64,000 nt of DNA from Rhodamnia argentea (Eukaryota > Streptophyta > Magnoliopsida > Myrtales > Myrtaceae). The notes below the pieces were generated by a model. The model saw nothing but the letters and a program-made list of their open reading frames with translations. It searched no databases and had not been told where the DNA came from. Where the stretch lies: positions 20,601,015 to 20,665,014 of the forward strand of contig NC_063157.1 of NCBI RefSeq assembly GCF_020921035.1. The letters are read 5' to 3'. The first letter of the stretch is position 1, and each line of letters starts with the position of its first letter. This document shows positions 1 to 12,270 of the stretch, in pieces. The position numbers and the translations under genes were made by a program.

Positions 1-35
1 AAGAGTAAATGCACAATGCAATTAGACATCCCCAC

Positions 36-3011
36 CTTGCGCTCAATCATGCAGGAAACAGAACGTCTGTCACATATCTGATACATCCTGTTAGATAATT
101 CATAGATCACTGCTTCGCGTCCCATATCATCTATTGCACGTACATCCACTGTGAATATCGCCTGCCACCGGGCAAATTAAAATCGCTACGCATGAATCAA
201 GAATTCTGAGCTATCTCTAGACAGCCTTGCCATAACAACCAGAAGGCAGATGAACAATTTCTTACTTGGCCTGGAATGACATTACTTGCACTTGGCCAAG
301 ATGATATCTCTCCAACAGAGCAAACCGGTGAAGTGGAAAGTGACTGCACTGTCGACGCTTTGCAGTGATCATCAAAGGAGAGAAAATCTTCAGACCGTTT
401 ACAAAGATTTTCCAGTAACACAGTGAGTTCAGCTGCAGCTGACATAGGGTCCTGCCACATAGACATTGGAACCGTACCGGCATGCCCCTGAGAACCTCTG
501 ACAGTTACCTGCAAAATACCGTGGCAGGTAGAGAGCTTCACAGTCTATAATTTATTCTGGAAGTGTCACTAGCGAAACTCAATAACTAAATATAAGACGT
601 TGCACTTTGGCATATGAATAATCCCTAGGAATATGACCCAAGAAGAGATTTTCCTAGATTTAATTGTTGAAGGCCTATTGCCTCTCAGCTTATTGACGAA
701 TTATGTTACTCAGATGGATGATATGAAGCCTCTGTGCGATCATATTCCCTAATTAATGCACACTATGAGCTATGTGAAGAAACTACCTCTAATAGAAAAT
801 ACCAAACTCTCACAGGAATAATCCAGTTCCCTTATGCACAAGATCTTCTCATATTAGCTGATTAAACAGGGTGCAGGATTAATTTCAAACATCCATTATA
901 CCTTCAATCTTGTCTGTCCAGCTATTCCTTTCACCACACCAAGAGGCAAACCCCTCCATGCCAGTACAGGTCCTTGTTCGATGAACCTACAGGAGCAGAA
1001 TAGACCACACAAGAAGTTAGACAATCGCTGTCCTCAGCTGGTTTAGCAAGGCAGAAAAGTAATATACCTCAACATAACCCCAAACAGAATCTCGGTCATA
1101 CTTGAGGTTGTATAAATTTTCCTCACTGGTTTGTATGGAGTTCTCTTTAAGAGCCTCTTGTGCAGTTACACCGCTGCATAAACATTGGCATAACTACATT
1201 TTGATATCGAATGCAGAGGGTAAAAAGAAAAGGCTGGGAGTCACTCAAGAAACCTTTTATCAGAAGATTGCAAGGCTGAAGCTGGCAATATTCCAGCAAC
1301 AGCAGCACAACCTAGGAAGGTAGATTGGAATCTAACTCCCCGTTCATCGCTAAAAGCGATTACCTGAAAAGTTCCAATATGAAGGTGGAAGATTGATTAG
1401 ATTTCAGATATGGTCAGTCCAATCATCATTGAGGTAGCAACAGATACAGGAAATCCGTGACGACCCTTGGATAAATAGTTGGCTGCATTCAATGCAAATC
1501 TATAAACTGGAGAGCATCACTACTGGAAATAAATGATCTAATCAATTGTGGAGTCAAAGAGTGAACTTCTTCTGGATTACCATCCATTTCATTCTGGCAC
1601 CATTAAAAAAACTTTCAGTTTGACCTCTGAACTGAGCATTTCAGAAATCCCACTCTAATACACGTTATTTCCTTCATGAATTGAATTGTCGAAATCTGTC
1701 ACCTCTAAGGAGAAAGTTTTCCCACACAGTTAACTGCAAATACATATAACATAATTTTCTAAATGACTGTGCCTTCAGGTGCTAGATATCCTACTCCAGA
1801 TAACTCCTAAAGGACTAGACTAAAACGAAAAAATCACACCTTCTAGAGAATTGACCAGATGTCAATTCTAGACATTTCAATGACAATGCACATATGCTAC
1901 TCCATGGGGGAAACACTACATGGTGAAAGCCGTGAATGAAGCTTTAAGAACAATAAGCAGCAAAATTTTCAAATACCTTGACAGGCCACAATAGATTACC
2001 CAACTTTCTGCAGGCATTCAGGACCTTCAGTGCAGATATTGCTGAGACCATACCTAATGATCCATCGAATATTCCAGCATCAACAACAGTATCCTTTGTC
2101 AAACTAAGAACTATTCAATATTAGAGCAAATGTTTGAGACACGTGTCCTGATGGTTACAATTTGTAGGAGCCACGTATAGCTGCTGTATAAAAAATGGTG
2201 CCTAAGTGCGAAACAACAAAGAGCCTATTCATATCTGCAGAAGAAGATGAAAACAAATACCAAGTGTGAACCGATCAAAATAGCCTTGGAACTTGCATTG
2301 ATCCCATCTACTCGACCATGCACATTGCCCGTTTGGTCGATCCATCTGAATAGAGCACGAAGGTATCAGCGGAGCATCTCAATTTCAATAAGAACAAGGG
2401 AGATAAAGGCAAGAAGCTAACGTTCTCAAGCCGGCATCCTCCATCCACCCACGTATAAGATTTCCAGCCCTCACCGAAGCAGGGCTCATGAATGTCCTCT
2501 CAAGATAACCCTCAGCATCACTGACCTGTTAATAAGGCCACATCCAGTTAACTTCTCATAGAGACCTCCACACTTATTCATGGATCAAAGCAGAAGATTA
2601 TTGCAATGTCATTGTCAACCAGTTTCTAGAAAAGATCGTTATGCAAAACTAGAAGACATTCGCTGTAAAGTAAGGATCAATTGATCGAGTGGTCAAGCCA
2701 GTAAAGCATCAATGTGAGGCAGCAAATAAGGTGAAAAATCACTTCCACCGAAAATTCATAATGCATTCAAGAACTTAATTCAGTTTCTCCCAGCTAATTC
2801 AGCAGAAACTCAAGACCCTTTCTTCCTTCGTTGATGTTTTTAATGCTTCAAGACCAGAACAATTGATTTTAACATTTAGCATCAAACTTATGCTTTCGCA
2901 AAAGCACAATATCCAAGGAAAAGCATAATCACGAAAAGGAAAACCTTTCCAAGCTCATGAAGTCGAGCCACGGCCTCATCCCTTAAAATCTCTGGATGCA
3001 AGTCATCCTTT
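36..3011 (-). pseudogene. AAH: Allantoate deiminase (allantoate amidohydrolase, M20 family), broken and 3'-partial
   Basis: AAH hydrolyses allantoate in the ER during ureide and purine nitrogen recycling, using a two-metal M20 peptidase fold. Nine exon segments read on the minus strand: about 3011-2945, 2525-2422, 2345-2261, 2093-1977, 1363-1254, 1173-1068, 986-902, 508-266 and 161-36, joined by GT-AG introns. Recognisable stretches include MSPASVRAGNLIRGWMEDAG, VAGILPASAL, GSQGHAGTVPMSM and WPSASNVIPG. The gene runs off the window at base 1, so the C-terminus is unseen. Defects: the 902-986 exon has 85 bases where 87 are expected, because two bases are missing between GTTCAT and CGAACAAGG (expected VHIEQGP), shifting the frame. 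The SDEEGVRF motif reads SDERGVRF, replacing the family's metal-ligand Glu with Arg. The first exon is open upstream only to a stop at 3080-3082 with no in-frame ATG. Family identity is strong; pseudogene status is inferred from these defects. Confidence 0.85.
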
Positions 3012-4519
3012 CTGCTTTCAAGATTTTGAGTACTCCATGAACTTGTCCATGTCCATGATTTTCTCACTTGCCAGAAATGTCAAAATGCGGCCACACATGC
3101 TCGACCAATGTTTAACAAGAATAAAATGATTCAAAAATTTGCAACTACTTTCGATTGATGCTTCAGGGACATTCAAAAGGACGCCCGCATAATACAAATA
3201 CCGGAAAAACAAGGAATTACGAATTAAAAGTTCAAACTCCCGAATGGTGAAAACGACTCAAGTCCCAGAAACAACGTCAAAGAGCAAGTAAGAAATAGAA
3301 AAAGCATAAAATACGCGAAGACGAAGACGTAAAAATTGGTCAAAAAGGGATCTTTATGACTAAGGTGGGAACCCTTCATCATTGAGAAGAAACATTGGCG
3401 CACGCGTACGATCTGCGAGCAGGCACATGCTCAGGATACGACGGAGATTGGAGGGAGAGAGAAGAAAAGAGCCGCGGAAAATTCCCAGCAAAAGCGAGGG
3501 TGGAGAGCAGAGAGAAGAAGGAAAGCACGAACAACAGGCGAGTCATGGCAGGGCTGTCTCAAAGACTTGATTTTGAAGGGTTGAAATGGGGGGTGTCTGC
3601 AAAGGACTTGAAAACTGGGCGAGTGCAACTCGGGAAGGAACCAAATCGCCCCCACACCCAGTTCTCCAATATTACGACAACCGAAACGATTCAAAACGAT
3701 TTCAAAACCATTTCTTTACTTCTGTTGTTGGGTTCTTTCCTATCGTCTACGAGGCGAATGTTCTCGAGGGGGGGTCTGGTGATTACCACATCAGGCAACA
3801 GCAGAAACAGGGAGGAGGAGGAGGACAGGAAGAGAAGCGGATCACGGAAAGAGAGCACAGGGATCAAAAAATGGCCACTCCACCCTGCACTCGGTTGGCT
3901 AGCTCGTGGCCGCGGCCCGTGGCCGTGACGATTCCCCTTGGGCCCCCCCGCCTCCTTTGTCCAGGTTCTCTGCTCCAGACCCGTCCGCATATTCATCTTT
4001 GGCTTCGCGTCTTTCCTTGGATATTACACCACCTGAACGATGCTTCTTCAGATGTCCGTATTGAAGAGGAAGATGAAAGTTGATGGCGGCCGATGTGAGG
4101 GGGGCAAAAAAAAAAAAAACAAAGAGCATGTGGGCCCCATGCCAATAGTGTGCGCCACGTCACCATCCACACAGGACATTATTTGTTGACTTCAATCATT
4201 ATTCTCTTTTATTACAATTTGTGCAAGGAATCCTTGTCTGTTCCCCTCGCCATGCCGTGAGATTGCCGGTTAGCCCACGAACGATGATCTTATTGCTTAC
4301 TTAGTAGCAAATCGGCATTTAGTGGGTTCTGATCTGGAGTTATGTTGTGCATCCAGGTCACTGCTTTTCTCTTCATACTTTGTTGCCATGGAGCCCACGC
4401 TGTGAATCTGAGTTCGGATACGATCATAATCTAAAGTATATCAGCTCAGCTGTTTTTGCCATGGTGTCGGTGCGCTTGGGAATGTTCCTCGATACTGATT
4501 TGAGCACAACAAAAGCATC
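3012..4519. other. Intergenic, no recognisable gene
   Basis: This would be the upstream region of the allantoate deiminase copy. About 3380-4130 is richer in G and C, with purine-rich low-complexity runs that make several overlapping short ORFs on both strands (up to 177 codons). None has a recognisable domain or a convincing splice pattern. A short A-run lies near 4107-4120. From 4130 onward the DNA is AT-rich with nothing identified. Confidence 0.5.
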
Positions 4520-6850
4520 CCTCTGATTAGAATATAAGAGGATAACAATCCCTCTGATTAAATATTTGATTTCCTCGTTTGCTTTGATTTCCAATGCGTT
4601 TTTGCAAAAGTCGACTTCAATTTTTAATCATTATTTTCGTATTACCTACACGATTAGTTAAGTTCCGACATCAATTGTCAGATGACCGGCGAGCTTATAA
4701 CAGAACTTTTCTGTCTTAAACAGTTCAACATCTACATTCCCAGCACACTTCTTTTACGCCAAAGTTTAAGCCACAGTTTGACGTTATTCTATAGGCTTAA
4801 CCTAATTAATAGATTATGTCAATTTTGCATAAGAGAACAATCTCTTGGGAAAAATTATCAAAAAATTCCTATATTTATTGTAATTACGCTAATTCAATCT
4901 AAACCTTTTTCTTGCCAATTTTTTTTTTCACATTTTCTTGCCAGTTCTATCTCAAACCTTTTGCACTTACATGAATTCAGATCATTCGGAAAATTTTGGC
5001 TGAAAATTGCCGGCGTGGTGCGGCTGGCGTTGACGTGACAATTTTTAATAATATTTAATATTTTTCGGGTTTCTTTTTTTAATTATTTCTTTGCTGTCTT
5101 TTTTTCCTTTTCATTTTTTAGTTATGGGCCGGCAAGAGGCCTGCGAGCCTTCACCTAGTGGCCAGCTAGAGCCGCGACCCCGAGGGCTCGTAGGCCCTCG
5201 CCCAGTGGCCATTGGAGGTCATAGGGCCGCCTCCTATCGGCCTCGACAAAAAGAAAAGAAAAAAAAAAGGTAGGAAAAAATATTAAATAAATAAATAAAT
5301 AAGTTGGAAAAATATTTAAAATAATTTTAAAAAGTCTACCTCAAAGCCGGCCGACCAAAATTGGTTGGGTGTGATTGGCACAAATACAAATGGTTTAAGA
5401 TTGAATTGGAAAAAAAAAAAAAAGGTTTAGGACTGAATTGACACAATTGCAATATGTTTAGGATTTTTTGTTAATTTTCCCCCAAACCAAGCCTCATGCA
5501 AAAAAAAAAAAAAAAATACAACTTCCTAGGTCTTTTTGGATTATGATTGATTTTGCCCATTACATTATCCATACAATTGATGAGGTTATCCAGTGATTTT
5601 TTTTTTTTTTTTTGGGTACTATGGCAGTTTAAGTAATAGGTCTGTGAAAGAGGATGCCGAACATTGTTATAAAATCAATTATTTCTCGATACATATCGTA
5701 TGATTTAATTTGATTAGGAATCTAAGCAGTATCTACTTGTTAGGTGAATCAATAGTCTCTTGAATAGCGAAACAAAATATATATATATTCATTAGGTATC
5801 TACTGATTCAAGCGATGTAAACTGGTCCAATGATGTAAATTTTGTCTTTTTTTGTGATGCATGCTATATTTTGATGGTTATAAAATAATTAGAAGTAAAT
5901 TTTATATTTACAAAGTAAAAACAAAAGAAAAGGCATATAAATAGCTGTGACTTATATCTGAGCCTAATCCTAGTGTTAATAAGACAATGTGAAATTACAT
6001 CTTCTTATACGTAGGAATCATCACCCATGCTTGAAATTAAGATTACTTTATTTCATGGATAACTTTTTTTTTTTTTTTTTTTGGACAACATTTCATGGAT
6101 AACTTACTCAGATATAATATTTTGTAGCACTATTCACGCAACTTATAAATGCTAATGACGCAAAGAAACTAATTTTGGATACTTGATCGAGCCTTACTGT
6201 TCAGTTCGAATTGTCGATTCAAAATTCGCAAATTTAATATTCCGATTCAAGATATATATCTCGATTCCGTAAGTACTGTGTCAAATCCATGGGTATAGTC
6301 CTCAAGGATGATCATTTAGAAGGAAATTAAGTTAATACATCCGGGGACTGAGCCCATCCGATTTGTCCACGTTACTCATAATTAATGTTGGATAGAAGTA
6401 ATGTAATTCACCAACTTGTTAAAATCCAAAGTGGAAGAGCCAAGAGCAGCCTCATGTGCCATCTTCTTCCACTCCATGGCCCTCTTCTTCAACTTCTTCC
6501 CCACCTCACCATCATCTCCATCGTCAGTGATCAGCTTTCTGACCAACCTCTCCAAATCATCTCTCTTCAGATCAGTTCCAGTCTCCAGGCCCATCTCCCA
6601 CTCGCTGTATACATATCTGCAGTTGCCCTTCTGGTCCCCAAAAGCATGGCCAACAAAGCATGGGGACTCCGGCCGACAGGCTCTCCAGTACCGAGTTCCA
6701 CCCGCAGTGAGTCAAGAACCCTCTGATCGAAGGGTGTTCGAGCACTTCCTCTTGTGGGCACCATCCTGGGATCAAACCTCTCCCCTTGGTTTCTTTGAGA
6801 AACTCACGAGGAAGAACAGCATTCGCACTAGTACCATCTCCTCGGTTCAT
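4520..6850. repeat. Segmental duplication, copy A
   Basis: The block shares long, diverged but collinear stretches with 8210-12740. Shared landmarks, in order, include TTAGAATATAAGAGGATA, GTTAAGTTCCG-CATCAATTGTC, the GC-rich tract at 5110-5260 (versus 8735-8880), ACAACTTCCTAGGT, CTCGATTCCGTAAGTA and the 3' end of a UGT gene. Copy A lacks the nested LTR insertion present in copy B and so preserves the empty target site at 6251-6262 (GATATATATCTCG). It also lacks the 5' half of the UGT. Confidence 0.8.
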
Positions 6851-6852
6851 TG
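6382..6852 (-). pseudogene. UGT85-type glycosyltransferase 3' fragment, frameshifted
   Basis: This fragment corresponds to roughly the last 155 residues of the UGT at 12271-13171. It covers the stretch from GDGTSANA through the UDP-sugar-binding PSPG box ([31 protein letters not shown]) to the C-terminal NKLVNYITSIQH and a TAA stop at 6382-6384. An extra A near 6645 (CCCCAAAAGCATGG against CCCCAAAGCATGG in the paralogue) moves the second half into another frame, and G-to-R and other changes have accumulated. Everything upstream of 6852 differs from the paralogue, so the N-terminal acceptor-binding half is absent. It is a dead relic of the duplication, not a short functional gene. Confidence 0.88.
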
Positions 6853-8209
6853 ATGTTTAGCGTCCCTGTTGCGCATCAAGCTGGATTTGGGCTTCCAGAA
6901 ACTTCTGACATTCTCACTTAGAAAAGGGGCCAACCAGATTGAAAAGGTTAGGAGCCAATCCAATACATTCTGGTGGTGAAAAGCCAGAACAAAACACGGC
7001 GTGGTTGCTTAATGAACATTTTCTATCTCGGATAGGTAATGTCTGTGATTGGCCTAATCAGAATTGCTAATTACATTTTTCCGCACGCATGAAGGGCCCT
7101 AGCATATTATTTTACGTCAACAGAAGGATGGACTAGTTGGTGTTCTCAGTTCTGTCATTTTCTCCAAGGACACTCCAGGATGAATACATGTTTTTAGCCT
7201 CGTGGGTGGTTAGTAAGTAAACCATGGGACAACCCACATAAGGCTAAAAGCAAAAAGATTGCTCTTCTAAGGCATAGACAAGAACCGTGATATCATTTCT
7301 CATCTTCTAATCCTTAGCCATGTTCTTGTCGGATCCCTTCTAAGCAATTGAAGAAAAAGAAGATGAGATAGTAACATGCCGTGATCCTAGATTTGCGACA
7401 ATCTCTCTTTCCCATTGTGCCTCACATTCTCCAAGTCTAGCTTGAGGAGCTGTACAACTTTAATGCACGAAATATATGTTGCATTCTCGAGGCCATAAAA
7501 TATTGTGGGCCTTGCAATGTCATTACCATGGCGGGCCACATTTAAAAATGAACAAAAGCATAGTAATCTAACATGGTGAAGACTTATCCATCGATACAAA
7601 TCATGTCGATCTGCATCTTTTTGATACTAGACAATCATTGATGTTTATAGATTGCATTTGGATAGAACGTAACCACATACGTTTGCAAAACAAGTTAATT
7701 GATATCCACATTATTTTGACTAGTGTGCGTAATATCGTAAGCGGTAGAACTTCACTCTGCCAAAACTTTATACATTCATAGGCAAATGTTTGCATTGGCT
7801 GTTATGTGAAGGCTTCCTATTTCCATTTTCTTGCATTATTAGTTCTATATCTAATGCATATGGAAACCCAACTCACAGTCAAATATTTATTAGAAGAAGA
7901 CCACACCGAATTGATTGGAAATTAAAATCCAGCCAATATTTTCCTTGAACGCCTAAATGTTCCTGCAATACGGACATCTTACATCCTTCAATCAGGTTGA
8001 GTTTCATACGCCGATTCAAACTCGAAATATATTTTGAACGATCAATACATATGGATGCTAATGCAATGCTTCAAGCATAACAAGGGGAATATCTCAAAGA
8101 CCTGACCACGTATCACCAATTGATCCACAGTTTGATTAAGTCGGCACCATAACATAGGCTCACAAAAGATCTTAGCCACTGATATAAATTCAAGATGTAC
8201 GTCATGACC
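6853..8209. other. Spacer between the two duplicated blocks
   Basis: AT-rich DNA between copy A and copy B. Two consecutive minus-strand open stretches at 7387-7599 and 7601-7795 have no recognisable domain and no clear splice connection. Nothing else could be identified. Confidence 0.4.
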
Positions 8210-10430
8210 TTATTAGAATATAAGAGGATACCAAACCTTCTGACTATAGATTTGATTTCCTTTGATTTCCAAAGCTTTTTACAAAAAATGGACTTCATTT
8301 TTTATCATTAAGTTAAGTTCCGGCATCAATTGTCCGATGACCCACGAGCTTATAATAGAACTCTTCTGTCTTAATTGGCTCGACATCTGCATCCCCACTG
8401 CACTTATTTTAATCCACAGATTGAAGTTATTCTATAGGCTCAACCTAATTAATATATTATGTCAATTTCGTAGAAGAGAACAACCTCCAGAGGAAAATTA
8501 TCCAAAAAGTCCTAAAACTGTTGTAATTATGTTAATTCAGTTCTAAACTTTCTCTCTAGCCAGTTTTGTCCTAATCATTTTGCATTTGTGTCGGTTTAGT
8601 TCATTCGGACAATTTTGGCTAGAAATTGATGATGTGGCCCAGCCGGAGTTGATGTGACAATTTTTAACAACATTAATATTTTTTAAATTTACTTTTTTCA
8701 ATAATTTTTTTCCTTTTCATTTTTTTCATTTGGGTCAGCAGGAGGCCTATGAGCCCTCACCCAATGGCTACCAAGAGCCGCACCCCTTGCCAGCGGCCGC
8801 CAAGGGCTCGTAGGCCCCCATCCAGTGGCCATTGGAGGTCACCAGTCCACCTCTTGCCAGCCCAAACAAAAAGAATAGGAAAAAAGGCAAGAAAAATTAT
8901 TAAAAAATTAAAAATAAATAAATAAGTTGGAAAATATTAAAAACATTATTTTAAAGAGGTTCACCTCAACGTAGGTAGTGCTAGTCAGTGCCGACTGGCC
9001 AAAATTGGTCGGATGTGAATTGGCACAAGTTCAAAAGATTTAAAACTAAATTGGCAAAAAAAAGGGGGGATTCGGGATTGAATTGACACAATTATAATAG
9101 GTTTAAGGATTTTTTGGTAATTTTCCCCCAAACCAAGTCTCATGCAAAAATACAACTTCCTAGGTGTTTTTGAATTATGATTGATTTTGCCCATCACATT
9201 ATCCATAGAATTGTCAAGGTTATCCAATAATTGTTTTTTTTTTCCTTTGTACTATGGCAGTCTAAGCAATAGGTCTGCGAAAGAGGGTGCCGGACATTAT
9301 TATCAAAATTAACTATTTCTCGATGCATATCTTATGATTTGATTTTATTAGGAATCTAAGCAATATCTACCTATTAGGCGAACTAATGGTCTCTTGAATT
9401 GTGAAACGAATATCCTAATTCACTAGTGAATCGACAATTCGTTAAGTATCTACCGATTCAAGCTATGTAAACTCGTCCAATGATGTAAATTTTGTCTTTT
9501 TTGTGATGCATGCAATATTTTGATGGTTATACAATAATTAAAAGTAAATTTTTAGACTTTACAACGTAAAAATAAAAGAAAAGGCATATAAATAGTCGTG
9601 ACTTATATCTGAGCCTAATCCTAATGTTAGACAATGTAAAATTATATCTTCTTACTCATAGGAATCATCACCCATGCTTGAAATTAAGATTGCTTTCTTT
9701 TAAGGATCACTTACTCAAATAAAATATTTTGTCGTACTATTCACACTAGTCAATGCTAATGACACAAAGAAACAAATTTCGGGTACTTGATCGAATCTTA
9801 CTATTCAATTTCAATCCTTGATTCACAATTCGCAAATTTAAGATTCCGATTCAAGATATATATTGTTACGCGGAACAAGCGATCGAACAATAAAATAGAC
9901 AGAACAAGAAAATAAATCGGACACCGGATGTACGTGGTTCGGTCGTAGAGATCTACGTCCACGGGTAAAGCAACAACGAATTCCACTATAGAACGGGCGA
10001 TACACGGAAATTACAGACCAAACTCGAGTAATTCAAATACTCTCGGTGTTTCCCAGCCCCAATTACATACATTCAAGAACGCACACAGTGTTTAGCTCCC
10101 AAATTCCTAACGAAATAATTTCTCAATCTCGCAAAGGAATTAACACAAATCTAACCTCAAAATTTAATCGGCTTTGACACTTGAATTCTTGATGTAATTC
10201 CGCGAACAAAACTCACGAAGAAAACCCTTGCCAAGCACTCGATCATAAATCGGCGCTTCAAGACTTCGTACGATCAACAACGGCGCACAACTCACGGAGA
10301 ATTCTTTGCATGCCCAAAATCATCCTCCAAACACGAGCATATATACGTATATGTCAATTCGTGAAACCAGAAAAGATAACTTCACATGAAACTAGAAAAG
10401 ATAACTTCATGTAATATTCGGTCAACCACT

Positions 10431-11839
10431 TGTCGCGACCTAGAAAAAATAAACAGGTTAATTTTCAGGCTAATGGATTATCGGGTTAATTAATTAACTA
10501 ACCTAACTCGGACTCTCCCAAGTCCATACCAAATCGCAACTTAAGGTTCGAATAATTAACATGCAATGTGATTTGAATTTGGAGTCGCCACTAATCATTT
10601 TCGGTAGGTTGATTAGAAACCTAAATAAGATAGTGGGAGAAAACTATATTATTTCCGCGAACCAGAGATTTTGAATTCGGGGATTTGGTTACGCTAGATT
10701 ACTCTAACGCCCTTTCGGTACCATTTTCATGAAAAATATTTGATTTGGCAATTTTGATGGATTTTACTTGAAATTCAAAGATGCAATTTTTTTTATTTTT
10801 TCTTCTTTTTTATGGGGAAGTAAAACATTGAACTTTGTACGATATACACCATGGGTGATTTAGAAAGAAAGAAAACGCAGCCAATCACGAGTATTTATAA
10901 AAATAAATTAACATGTAATAATGCTAAAATTTGGAATACGTGGCATGTCTAAAATAAACAAACAAATGTTCAAACCAAACGATTACATTTTTGTAGATCG
11001 AGATGGAAAGGATTACCTTCTATTACACAAAATCTTACTCACATACACGTTATAGTTCCCTTCAATATCTTGGAGCTGGAAGAACGCGGCTGTTGTCGAA
11101 AATGGCAAGCAATGGCGTTGTTGGGTGGCGAGAGGCGAAATATGTGTCGGGACTCGTCGAAGATGATGCTCGACTAAAACTCCTTTTTTCACTCTCGAAT
11201 TTTCTCTTCTAATTTTTCTCAAGAACTCTCTTTTTCCTCTCTAAAAAATTTCTCTCACAAACTCTCTCAATTCTCTCTCACTCTTCTCAAGAGCTCTCTA
11301 CCTTCTCTATCACCAAAATTCTCTTCCTCAATTCTCAAGAACTCTCCCTCTTTTATAGCCAAATTTCTCCACCCTTCATTCTTCATCTTCATTTCTTCAC
11401 CTTCCATTTTCATCTTCCCTTCTTCATCTTCGTTTCTTCACCTTCCATTTTCATCTTCCCTTCTTCATCTTCATTTCTTCACCTTCCATCTTCACCTTCC
11501 CTTCATCACCTTCCCTTCATCATCTTCCCTTCTTCATCTTCCCTTCTTCATCTTCTTTTGGTATTTGCAATACGATCTCTGAAGTTCCAAGTATTTGCAA
11601 TGCAGTCCCTGAAATTTTAAGTATTTGCAATACAGTCCCTGAAGTTTCAAATCTTCTCGGTGTATTTTTCCATCCCGTGCCTAGTCTAGACGCATGCTAA
11701 ATTAAGTGTTCTGCTTGCCCAATTATATGCCAATGCAATGTACGCTAAAAATAAATATGTGAGATGATTTTTATTTAGAACTAAAATTAGTTCTAATTTT
11801 TATGCAAAAAATAGATTAGTCAAAATTTAGGCGTCAACA
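10431..11839. mobile_element. Nested solo-LTR-like element (inner)
   Basis: Begins TGTCGCGACC and ends GGCGTCAACA, so it has TG...CA termini, and is flanked by a perfect 5-bp duplication CCACT (10426-10430 and 11840-11844). It lies inside the outer LTR and is therefore younger. The leading TGTCGCGACCTAG and the internal GGAGTCGCCAC stretch are features recalled from Gypsy-type plant LTRs; the family is an inference. It contains a pyrimidine-rich minisatellite and no coding domain. Confidence 0.82.
11379..11563. repeat. Pyrimidine-rich minisatellite in the inner LTR
   Basis: Imperfect tandem units of the type CTTCATCTTC/CTTCACCTTCC, almost pure pyrimidine on the plus strand, repeat about a dozen times. 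Further CT-rich sequence precedes it from about 11200. Confidence 0.7.
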
Positions 11840-12270
11840 CCACTTCAAAGCTTGGACTTATCCATTTTCTTCTTTGACCAAGTCCAAGCTGGACTTTTCA
11901 AAAAATTGCCCAACTCTCCAACGTAGATTCCCTTTTCTTTTTCGTTCTTGTTCACGATCAAACCATGGATTTCAATGTGCAATAGGTTTAGTAGATTTCA
12001 AACTTTATCCAATCTTGCCAAAAGTTATTTAACGCAAGATATTATAATTTGCTCGATTTTGGATGTTCGTAAAATATTCAATTTGAAATATTTATAATTT
12101 CGCTTCAAGCTCAAACTCGAGACATATTTCTAACATATATCTCGATTGCATAAGTATAGTGTCAAACCCATGCATATCGTCCTCAAGGATGATCATGTAG
12201 AAGGAAATTAAGTTAATAAATCCTTGAATTGTGGCCTGAGCCCAATCCGAATTGTCCACAGTACTCATAA

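Larger units (their letters stand above)
9864..12135. mobile_element. Solo-LTR-like element (outer), interrupted by a second LTR
   Basis: The element begins TGTTACGCGG and ends TTTCTAACA, giving the inverted termini TGTTA/TAACA typical of LTRs. It is flanked by a perfect 5-bp duplication TATAT (9859-9863 and 12136-12140), and the paralogous site in copy A at 6251-6262 has a single TATAT. Removing the inner insertion leaves about 860 bp. The stretch ACGTGGTTCGG followed by CTACGTCCACGGG resembles LTRs of plant Ty1/copia-like elements. No gag or pol coding sequence is present, so a solo LTR or non-autonomous derivative is most likely. Orientation is not assigned. Confidence 0.85.

Noticed and set aside
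3395-4129. Overlapping ORFs of 60-177 codons on both strands
   Set aside because: Purine-rich low-complexity translation, no domain, no consistent splice pattern; composition artefact.
7387-7795. Two adjacent minus-strand ORFs that could be a reverse-transcriptase remnant
   Set aside because: No catalytic motif of a known retroelement could be recognised.
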